In this document: piece after piece, positions 34,251 through 39,782 of the stretch
Numbering within the stretch: the first letter of the stretch is position 1
Layout of the letters: each line of letters begins with the position of its first letter
Origin: Oscillospiraceae bacterium
GTDB taxonomy: Bacteria; Bacillota; Clostridia; Oscillospirales; Oscillospiraceae
Assembly (NCBI GenBank): GCA_009787625.1
Contig: WQSX01000024.1
Span: 1-39,782 of the forward strand
Reading direction: 5' to 3'
DNA: 39,782 nucleotides
Made by a program: the position numbers and the translations under genes
Notes under the pieces: model-generated
Databases searched by the model: none
Told to the model about the DNA's origin: nothing
What the model saw: only the letters and a program-made list of their open reading frames with translations

Positions 34251-34883
34251 ATGGCATTAACACATAAAACACTAACGGAATTCAGCGATATTCTCGCATC
34301 GGACTCCCCTGCTCCCGGTGGCGGCTCAACTGCCGCACTCAGCGGAGCTTTAGGTGCCTCGCTCGCTTTGATGGTGGCATCGCTCACAATTGGCAAAGAA
34401 AAATATGCCGAGCATGAAACACTTATGCAAGCAGTTCATGCAAGTGTCGAAAAATTGCGACAAAACCTTCTTGGGCTAATTGACCGTGACACCGAGGCAT
34501 TTGACGCGGTGAGTGCAGTATTTAAAATGCCCAAGAGCTCGGACGAAGAAAAGAGCAAAAGAAGCGCCGCAATGCAAGAAGCACTTAAGGCATGTACGCT
34601 TACGCCATTTGAAATGATAGATTGTTCATATCAAGCACTGGTGCAAATAGAAAACATGTGCGGCAAATACAACACAAACGCCGCCAGTGACCTTGGAGTA
34701 GCCGCACTCAGCCTAAAGACAGCCACCCAAGGCGCATGGCTAAACATGCTGATAAACCTAGACAGCATCAAAGACGAGCAATTTAAAAATGAGTACCGCA
34801 AAAAAGGCGAAGAATTGAGCAAAAAAGCAATAGCTCTCGCCGATAAGATTTACTGTGAAATTGAAACAGATTTGGGTGGTTAG
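34251..34883 (+). CDS. fchA: Formimidoyltetrahydrofolate cyclodeaminase
   Basis: A 210-residue all-helical enzyme that converts 5-formimino-THF to 5,10-methenyl-THF and ammonia. Marks are DSPAPGGGSTAALSGALGASLALMV near the N-terminus, DRDTEAFDAV in the middle and NAASDLGVAALSL in the second half. It forms a natural pair with the transferase upstream, in the same operon. AAGGAG lies before the ATG. No other histidine-degradation gene is in the window, so the pair may serve purine or one-carbon use instead. Confidence 0.95.
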   Translation: MALTHKTLTEFSDILASDSPAPGGGSTAALSGALGASLALMVASLTIGKEKYAEHETLMQAVHASVEKLRQNLLGLIDRDTEAFDAVSAVFKMPKSSDEEKSKRSAAMQEALKACTLTPFEMIDCSYQALVQIENMCGKYNTNAASDLGVAALSLKTATQGAWLNMLINLDSIKDEQFKNEYRKKGEELSKKAIALADKIYCEIETDLGG

Positions 34884-34907
34884 AAATTAAGCACAGACAA
34901 AGGAGAT

Positions 34908-34988
34908 ATGTCAATAGAGCATTTTTTGCTCACCGTCAGGCTACACGGGTATCGGGAGAAACTGATTAATTTTCAAGATAGCGCCTAA
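34908..34988 (+). CDS. Possible 26-residue small ORF after fchA
   Basis: A short frame, MSIEHFLLTVRL to NFQDSA, lies 24 bases after fchA with AAAGGAG very close to the ATG (only two bases between). I see no family. It fills most of the 115-base gap before the convergent gene. It may be a real leader-type peptide or chance. Confidence 0.25.
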   Translation: MSIEHFLLTVRLHGYREKLINFQDSA

Positions 34989-34998
34989 AATGTTTTTC

Positions 34999-35736
34999 TT
35001 AAACAATTTCGTTAAAGCTGCTCTCAACCGCAGCTTGTGGACTATCCATTGCTACTGAGTTCACCAGCTGCTGCATTTTTGCTTCAGGGCTACTCTCATC
35101 ATCGCCTGAAAGTGAATCATAATCTTCCGGGTCATTGTTTTGTGCGATTAAACTCTGAGCCAAAGCAAGCTGATACATTCCGGGGTTAAACTCCAGTAGG
35201 AATTGATGGTCTTCATGTGGTACAGTGTCACCATTTGCAATGCGATTTGATATTCTTATTGCCATAAGCTTTTGCTCTGCAATATCTACCGTTACATCTT
35301 CTTCCTCCTGTGCCGCTAAAAACGCATTAGCACTTTGGCGTATAGAATCTGTTGCTGCGGAAATATCTACATCTGAAGTCGGTGGGTTTAGAGCATTTTC
35401 AAGCATTTCTTCAAGGATTGTCATTTTAAGAGAGTTATCTTCGTTCTCCGCCATAAGTGCTCTAATTGCATCGACTCGCTGATTTTGAAGTCTCTGCATC
35501 GCTTGCGTGGGCGTATTTATGCTGATACTGTTATTTGTTGTGTTTGCTGCTCTCATTGCATTTATATTTGCAATATGCGCTTTCATTAGTCTCCCGCCGG
35601 GGTCTGCACGAGCATTTACTTCAAGGCTGAGCTTGCGACGAGTCAAAACTTCATTTGTATGTCCCGCTGTATTTTGGATAGTCTCCCCTCTCCATGTTGC
35701 AGTTTGCGGGATATAATTTGGGTTTGTATTAATCAT
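34999..35736 (-). CDS. Unrecognised cytoplasmic protein
   Basis: A 245-residue soluble protein I do not recognise. It has no signal peptide or membrane segment. The N-terminal third is rich in Asn, Thr and Arg, the middle has helix-forming Ala/Glu/Met stretches, and one segment reads RISNRIANGDTVPHEDHQFLLE, a pattern I associate loosely with unnamed clostridial proteins. The C-terminus is acidic and low in complexity. I chose ATG 35736 because AAGGAG is 8 bases upstream, rather than GTG 35745 that overlaps this site. It stands alone, convergent with fchA. Confidence 0.75.
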   Translation of the reverse strand: MINTNPNYIPQTATWRGETIQNTAGHTNEVLTRRKLSLEVNARADPGGRLMKAHIANINAMRAANTTNNSISINTPTQAMQRLQNQRVDAIRALMAENEDNSLKMTILEEMLENALNPPTSDVDISAATDSIRQSANAFLAAQEEEDVTVDIAEQKLMAIRISNRIANGDTVPHEDHQFLLEFNPGMYQLALAQSLIAQNNDPEDYDSLSGDDESSPEAKMQQLVNSVAMDSPQAAVESSFNEIV

Positions 35737-35918
35737 AACAGACACTCCTTGTCATCGTTTTGTCAATGGGCGCATCCAACATACCCACTGCTCACCACCT
35801 TGATTGTTCCTATTGCTTCTTCATCATGTGAGGATATAACGAAAATTACTCCCTATCTTATTTATCGTATAGATTTATGAATAACTTTAGGGTTTATATA
35901 AAATGCACGCCCCTTTTG

Positions 35919-36344
35919 TCAATAGACAATTTCATATAACCTTGTATCGTCGGTTTTGCTGTGATTCATGCCCGCTCTTTCATATACCTTGCACGCTCCC
36001 GGATTCCCTTTATCTGTAAGGACATAGCTTTCACTAAAGCCATTATCTCTAGCCCAATCAACAGCATATTTTACGAGCTTACTACCATATCCACTGTCTT
36101 GATATTTTTCGTGTATGTCAACAGAGTAAATGAAAAATTGTGGCTTATCACAATCAAAGCGAGTTAACGAGTAGCCGTAAATCAAGCCAATCACTTTATC
36201 TTCGAGTTTTGCTACAATAGCAATGTTTTGTTTCTCCGAAAGAAACTTTTTGATTTGGTCATGATTGCAGTCCGTCCACCACTCAACAATTTCGTTTATT
36301 TGAGGAATATCACCGCTTTGTAACATTTCAAAAGTAAGGTTCAT
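35919..36344 (-). CDS. GNAT-family N-acetyltransferase
   Basis: A 141-residue single-domain acetyltransferase. The acetyl-CoA loop is DIHEKYQDSGYGSKLVKYA (Q/R-x-x-G-x-G/A position reads QDSGYG) and the C-terminal helix is ACKVYERAGM. The middle strand pattern (VIGLIYGYSLTRFD, then PQFFIYSVDIHEKY) is like that of AAC(3)-I-type aminoglycoside acetyltransferases, but such similarity alone does not give the substrate. AAGGAG is 8 bases before the ATG. It is monocistronic, with a methyltransferase remnant upstream. Confidence 0.88.
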   Translation of the reverse strand: MNLTFEMLQSGDIPQINEIVEWWTDCNHDQIKKFLSEKQNIAIVAKLEDKVIGLIYGYSLTRFDCDKPQFFIYSVDIHEKYQDSGYGSKLVKYAVDWARDNGFSESYVLTDKGNPGACKVYERAGMNHSKTDDTRLYEIVY

Positions 36345-36361
36345 AATAGCAACTCCTTCGT

Positions 36362-36506
36362 TTACTCGAAAATAACTCTAAAAGTTATTTCATCTTCATC
36401 GGGCACTTCAAATTTTTCTTTGCGCACAGCCGTGTTTCGATAAAAGTCGTTCGTCCTCACGGTCTTGATTGTAATAGTCGATTAGATATTTATTTTCTTC
36501 CATCAT
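36362..36506 (-). pseudogene. Remnant of a SAM-dependent methyltransferase gene
   Basis: From ATG 36506 (AGGGAG just upstream) the frame reads MMEENKY-LIDYYNQ, then DERLLSKHG, then stops after ~30 codons. This resembles the N-terminus of clostridial class I methyltransferases. A different frame continues with VRKEKFEVPDEDE and FRVIFE to a stop at 36362. The body of the enzyme, with its SAM motif, is missing, so this looks like an internal deletion with a frameshift. The family link is from memory of the start motif only. Confidence 0.45.
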
Positions 36507-36626
36507 GCTCCCTGTGCATATGCCTTCGTATCTGGCTAGATGCATGTCTCATCACCTACCTTTTCGTAAAATCCACTGATACTATTAGACATATCGCATT
36601 TCGTCTCCTGCCTAAAATTTGATGTG

Positions 36627-37199
36627 CTACTTTTTATTACGCCTAGCATTTGCATAGTGCGTACTACGCTTTTCAGCACAGAACACATAATAGCCATCTA
36701 TCTCGGTTATATTTACGCCACCAAAGATTGCTATAAGTTTATTTTTATACCAGTCTTTTCTTTTGGTGACCATATACAATTTTCCACCTAGTTCCAATCT
36801 GTTGAACCCCTTTTCAATAAAATGCTTGGGAATAGAAAAATCAGAATGATATGGTGGATTTGAAATAATTAGTGTAAATTTGCTATCTTGTATGTTGCGA
36901 AAACCGTCGCTCAGTATTATTGAAACTCCGTCTACTTTGTTCAATTTGGCGTTTTTTCTTGCTAAATCAACGCTCGTAGCATCGACATCACTCATAACAA
37001 CATTGTGTCCGCCAATGAGTTTTGCTATATAAATGCCAACGACACCATATCCGCAACCCAAATCCAATACTTTATCGGATTTTGAAATGTCCAGAGCTGA
37101 AATCATAGCTAAAGTACCACCGTCAATCTTATGTGGAGAAAACGATGTGTCTGCTGTTTCTAAAAGTAAATCTATACCACTTATTTCAACAGAAATCAT
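36627..37199 (-). CDS. Class I SAM-dependent methyltransferase, RsmC-like (MTS domain)
   Basis: A 190-residue methyltransferase. The SAM-binding motif I is VLDLGCGYGVVGIYIA (about 43-58), motif II VVMSDVDATSVDLARKN, and motif IV is ISNPPYHSDF, the NPPY signature of N6-adenine or N2-guanine methylases. The single small domain fits the 'methyltransferase small' family that modifies rRNA guanines. GGAGG is 7 bases before the ATG. It lies 30 bases downstream of the toxin gene on the same strand. The nucleic acid target is likely rRNA, but this is not proven. Confidence 0.88.
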   Translation of the reverse strand: MISVEISGIDLLLETADTSFSPHKIDGGTLAMISALDISKSDKVLDLGCGYGVVGIYIAKLIGGHNVVMSDVDATSVDLARKNAKLNKVDGVSIILSDGFRNIQDSKFTLIISNPPYHSDFSIPKHFIEKGFNRLELGGKLYMVTKRKDWYKNKLIAIFGGVNITEIDGYYVFCAEKRSTHYANARRNKK

Positions 37200-37229
37200 G
37201 CGGTAGCCTCCGTTTCGCTTCGATTAGGT

Positions 37230-37544
37230 TCATGTTCCATCCCTTAAATGTTTGGTGACGTCACGGCTGCCGTGTATGATTCGCATTATTAAAACACTAC
37301 AGTCAGTTTCATCAGGCAAATAAAATACTAAATAATTATCAACGAGCATTACACGCACACCTCTTGAAAGCCACGGTTCATACTCATAGACACGGTGGCG
37401 TAACGGCATTTGGTCAAGGGAATCCGCTTTATCCATTATTCTATCTGCTTGATTTTGAGCGACTATGGGTTCGAGCAAGACATTTGCGATATAATCAAAT
37501 CTTGATATGCCGATTGAGCGTAGGTGACTCCCCAAATCATGCAT
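37230..37544 (-). CDS. RelE/ParE-family toxin
   Basis: A 104-residue basic protein of the RelE/ParE superfamily. Marks: the helical start with IANVLLEPIVAQNQADRIMDKADSL, the central PLRHRVYEYEPW, the strand VRVMLVDNYLVFYLPDE and the C-terminal VLIMRIIHGSRDVTKHL. RelE-type toxins cut mRNA on the ribosome; ParE-type poison gyrase; I cannot separate the two with certainty, though the sequence looks YafQ/RelE-like. It overlaps the antitoxin gene by 8 bases, the usual order of antitoxin first. It borders a mobilisable segment and may stabilise it. Confidence 0.88.
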   Translation of the reverse strand: MHDLGSHLRSIGISRFDYIANVLLEPIVAQNQADRIMDKADSLDQMPLRHRVYEYEPWLSRGVRVMLVDNYLVFYLPDETDCSVLIMRIIHGSRDVTKHLRDGT

Positions 37545-37845
37545 TGTACTTCCTTTGCATATTTTCCCTAACTTGTTTTGATGTCATGGTTCGCCCAGCC
37601 TCCAAATCGTCCACAGCTTTCTCTAACTCAGCATCTAACTCAGTACGAGATAGGTCGTCGACAAAGTCGATAGGCTTTTTATGAGGTAATTTTACTTCAA
37701 ATGGAATGCCGCGATGAATGACAATTTGGTGCAAAAATAAGTTTATGGCATTTGCTACAGGAATACCAAGCTGTCCCAACACATCTTCGACTTGCTCTTT
37801 TAGCTGTGGCTCAACTCTTGTATATATGCTTGATGTTTTCGACAT
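37537..37845 (-). CDS. RelB/DinJ-family antitoxin
   Basis: A 102-residue protein with an N-terminal ribbon-helix-helix fold (SSIYTRVEPQLKEQVEDVL, then LGIPVANAINLFLHQIV), typical of RelB/DinJ, and a C-terminal toxin-binding tail. I chose ATG 37845 because GAGGG is 7 bases upstream. The open frame continues upstream to 38205 through a palindrome and is not coding there. It should repress its own promoter and neutralise the toxin of the next gene. Confidence 0.9.
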   Translation of the reverse strand: MSKTSSIYTRVEPQLKEQVEDVLGQLGIPVANAINLFLHQIVIHRGIPFEVKLPHKKPIDFVDDLSRTELDAELEKAVDDLEAGRTMTSKQVRENMQRKYNA

Positions 37846-37978
37846 AATATAGCCCTCACTTTTTTCCAACATTAACAACATTATACACGAATGTATAGCT
37901 GATAGCAATCCTAAATTAGTCACTAAGCCAATCGCCACGCTGTGTCTATTGACCTGCTTCCATTGTGTCCAATGCGTG

Positions 37979-38068
37979 GTGTCAAGGGTCTGCGATAAAC
38001 GGCTGATATGCGCAGCAAGCATTGCGAAAAGCAAAAACTTGTGAGCGCATATCAGCCGCCCTTGACAC
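37979..38068. repeat. Compound inverted repeat (10 + 13 bp)
   Basis: GTGTCAAGGG (37979-37988) pairs perfectly with CCCTTGACAC (38059-38068), and inside it GGCTGATATGCGC (38001-38013) pairs perfectly with GCGCATATCAGCC (38045-38057). The loop is 31 bases, with 12 unpaired bases on the left and one on the right. No T run follows. It may be an element end, a single-strand origin or a protein-binding site. Confidence 0.75.
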
Positions 38069-38364
38069 GGTAAGATTTTACTAACGCTCAAAAAAGAAAC
38101 AGCCCACTTTATCGTGAACTGACTCTCTTGCAAGGTTAGCCTTAAATTGATTGTTTTTGATAATTCGTACAAATTTCGTACATTCGAGATTTTTGCTTGA
38201 CGCAAACCGTTGCAATTGCTAGTTTTCAGAGAAATTTGGTGCGAGTGTTCTTACAGAACTTAACAAAAAGCCTAGTATTTGCAATGGTTTACAGACGCCA
38301 ACAGATAGTATTTACCTATAAATCCTAGCATAATCAGGACAAAAACTCAATAAACAGATTTTGG

Positions 38365-38412
38365 ACACCGTTTATTTTCCCTTTTCACAAGGGTAAGTTA
38401 CGGTGTTTTTTT
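38365..38412 (+). terminator. Terminator/attenuator in the leader of the mobilisation genes
   Basis: ACACCGT (38365-38371) pairs with ACGGTGT (38400-38406) around an inner hairpin CCCTT-ttcac-AAGGG, followed by seven T (38406-38412). It lies ~170 bases before the first mobilisation gene on the same strand, so it may end a leader transcript or act as an attenuator. Confidence 0.75.
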
Positions 38413-38579
38413 GTTCCAAGAAGACGAGGAGAAACTCGCAAGGAAACGCAGGACAAGAGTAGAAAAGTAGAGGTAAAACCAGCCTGTAATTGCAACGCTT
38501 TGAAACTCGCAAATTAAACAGGTCTGTATAGATATATTCACAACACGTTTTTTGACGAAAGTCGGAAAGGAAACTCATC

Positions 38580-38960
38580 ATGGCAACTAAAAAAGTAATC
38601 GACAGAAAAATCACAACTCATAAGGAAAGAATGAAGCAAATGGCAACAGAACTGAAAAATCTTGAAAAACTGCAAAAAGCAGAAGATTTGAAATTGCAAG
38701 CTGTACGTAATACAAAGCGAGGGGCAATTTTTGAAAAGAAATTAACCGACACTGTGGCGCTCGATGATGTGCATTTCGCAAAGCTTGTTGACTGGATTTC
38801 AGCTAACGAATATGTCAAAAAGTTTATCGCTAAATTGTCAGCGGAACAGGCAAAATTTGAAGATGGAGCAGTAGACAATAATACTAGCATTGTCGGTGCG
38901 ACACCCGAGCAGTCAACGAGTGCCGTAACAAAACCGCAACACGTTGAAGCCGTCAAGTAA
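38580..38960 (+). CDS. Small accessory protein of the mobilisation region
   Basis: A 126-residue charged protein with no membrane segment. Residues 1-45 are a Lys/Glu-rich predicted coiled coil (KERMKQMATELKNLEKLQ), then RNTKRGAIFEKKL, a helical middle and a low-complexity Thr/Ser tail. Its place before the relaxase gene matches small relaxosome or DUF3847-like proteins often found upstream of MobA/MobL genes; I cannot assign a family with confidence. AAAGGA is 8 bases before the ATG. Confidence 0.75.
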   Translation: MATKKVIDRKITTHKERMKQMATELKNLEKLQKAEDLKLQAVRNTKRGAIFEKKLTDTVALDDVHFAKLVDWISANEYVKKFIAKLSAEQAKFEDGAVDNNTSIVGATPEQSTSAVTKPQHVEAVK

Positions 38961-39010
38961 AGGCGAAAACTGGTTGAACGGGGTGACTTTCGGGTTGCCC
39001 CCCAAAACCA

Positions 39011-39053
39011 GAATGGGCGCACTGATGTACCACACGCTACGCTTTTGTGGTAC
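39011..39053 (-). other. MobQ-type origin of transfer (oriT)
   Basis: On the minus strand a perfect inverted repeat GTACCACA/TGTGGTAC (arms at 39046-39053 and 39027-39034, 11-base loop) is followed after four bases by GTGCGCCC (39022-39015). Known MobQ oriTs (RSF1010/R1162, pIP501) have an inverted repeat followed by a nick core containing GTGCGCCC. It lies 116 bases before a MobA/MobL relaxase gene, the expected place. By analogy the nick would fall inside GTGCGCCC. Confidence 0.75.
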
Positions 39054-39168
39054 GTGCGTAGACGGTGCAAAGTTTTTTGCAATGGCGGTTGTCTTGCAGA
39101 CGGCGATTTTGCCCTGTCGGTGCAAAATTGAAGCAGTAAACTCTACGCAATCTAAGGCGGTGAAACTA

Positions 39169-39782
39169 ATGGCAATATTCCATTCCCACGTTAAAATAAT
39201 AAGCAGGGGCAACGGCAAATCAGCAGTTGCCGCCGCCGCTTATCGTGCAGGAGAGAATATTAGAAACGATTATGACGGCAGGGTACATGATTACACCCGA
39301 AAGACTGGCATAGTTCACACTGAAATTATTCTACCTGCTCATGCGCCGATTGAATACTCAAACCGTGCTGTATTATGGAATGCCGTTGAAACTGTTGAGA
39401 AAGCGAAAAACTCTCAGCTTGCACGGGAACTTGATATTGCGTTGCCTGTTGAACTATCGGGAGAGGAAAATATCTCGCTTATACAGGAGTATGTTAAAAG
39501 CACATTTGTTGACAATGGAATGTGCGCCGACCTCTGTGTGCATGACGCTGGGAATGGAAATCCACACGCTCATATTATGCTCACTATGCGCCCGATAAAT
39601 GATGATGGAACATGGGGCGCAAAGCAGAGGAAACAGTATTTACTTGATGATAATGGAAATAAAATCTATGACCCGGAAAAGCGACAGTATAAATGCAGTA
39701 AAATCGAAACCACCGACTGGAATAATCCATCTAAAGCTGATGAGTGGCGTAAAGCATGGGAAGATATGTGTAATGCTGAACT
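39169..39782 (+). CDS. MobA/MobL-family relaxase (MobQ), N-terminal part, runs off right edge
   Basis: The frame starts at ATG 39169 and stays open to the window end (204 complete codons). It begins AIFHSHVKIISRGNGKSAVAAAAYRAG, the classic MobA/MobL start, and has VHTEIILP and the metal-binding histidine motif GNPHAHIMLTMRP (HUH). The catalytic tyrosine is likely Tyr25 in AAAYRAG, as in this family. It should nick the oriT found just upstream and lead the DNA strand into the recipient. A C-terminal primase or helicase part may lie outside the window. AAGGCGG lies before the ATG. Confidence 0.93.
   Translation, partial: MAIFHSHVKIISRGNGKSAVAAAAYRAGENIRNDYDGRVHDYTRKTGIVHTEIILPAHAPIEYSNRAVLWNAVETVEKAKNSQLARELDIALPVELSGEENISLIQEYVKSTFVDNGMCADLCVHDAGNGNPHAHIMLTMRPINDDGTWGAKQRKQYLLDDNGNKIYDPEKRQYKCSKIETTDWNNPSKADEWRKAWEDMCNAE

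Larger units (their letters stand above)
37846..38579. other. 734-base non-coding region with structured elements
   Basis: I see no credible gene here. The minus-strand frames are extensions of the antitoxin gene or cross a terminator. It contains a large compound palindrome (37979-38068) and a Rho-independent terminator on the plus strand (38365-38412), and otherwise AT-rich sequence. It probably marks the border and the leader region of a mobilisable element. Confidence 0.6.

Noticed and set aside
35737..35918. Possible riboswitch ahead of the unknown gene at 34999-35736
   Set aside because: I compared it by eye with the cyclic-di-GMP-I consensus and found no conserved core; only weak imperfect pairing was seen.
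37846..38205. A 120-codon extension of the antitoxin
   Set aside because: It crosses the compound palindrome, and the internal ATG has a ribosome site and gives the normal family length.
38372..38614. Minus-strand open frame of 80 codons
   Set aside because: It overlaps the plus-strand terminator and the start of the mobilisation gene, with no ribosome site or family features.

Overview
The window looks like a chromosome segment of an anaerobic, low-to-moderate-GC Firmicute of the class Clostridia. This is inferred from the gene families (NHLM-type RiPP export, FtcD/FchA pair, GHKL/LytTR two-component system, MobA/MobL relaxase) and from strong GGAGG-type ribosome binding sites. No rRNA, tRNA or CRISPR array was seen.

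Region 1 (1-11047, minus strand) is one long RiPP operon. In transcription order it holds a short HlyD-like adaptor, a C39-peptidase ABC exporter, a second ABC exporter, nine paralogous Nif11-leader precursor peptides, and a radical SAM maturase cut off by the left edge. A small lipoprotein gene sits inside the precursor array. All nine leaders are exactly 84 residues and end in GG. All nine cores share three CxC pairs, a GGGG-x-H stretch, WGCGC-x2-YGQGGD and WH-x-I. Short intergenic repeats and a fossil of the maturase start codon region behind one precursor record how the array grew.

Region 2 (11048-13925) holds a divergent MalT/LuxR-type STAND regulator. A 19-bp sequence, AAGTACCCGAGGTAGGTAT, lies between it and the RiPP operon. 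It recurs with one mismatch in front of the next operon, and at both places it stands 21 nt from a -10 box. The simplest reading is one regulon covering both flanking operons.

Region 3 (13926-22495, plus strand) is a sensory operon: a methyl-accepting chemotaxis protein, a MATE transporter fused to a degenerate RsbW-like domain, a GNAT-like protein, a Cache-HAMP-PP2C phosphatase, an RsbW-like kinase, an RsbV-like STAS protein and an unknown membrane protein. It is a complete partner-switching module with no sigma factor in the operon.

Region 4 (22518-33181, minus strand) has an alpha-mannosidase (GH38), an operon of lipid kinase, hybrid histidine kinase and response regulator, and a GHKL histidine kinase with a LytTR response regulator.

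Region 5 (33314-37199) has ftcD and fchA, an unrecognised protein, a GNAT acetyltransferase, a methyltransferase remnant and an RsmC-like methyltransferase.

Region 6 (37230-39782) is mobile in character: a RelE/DinJ-type toxin-antitoxin pair, a large compound palindrome, a terminator in a leader, a small relaxosome-type protein, a MobQ-type oriT and the start of a MobA/MobL relaxase running off the right edge.
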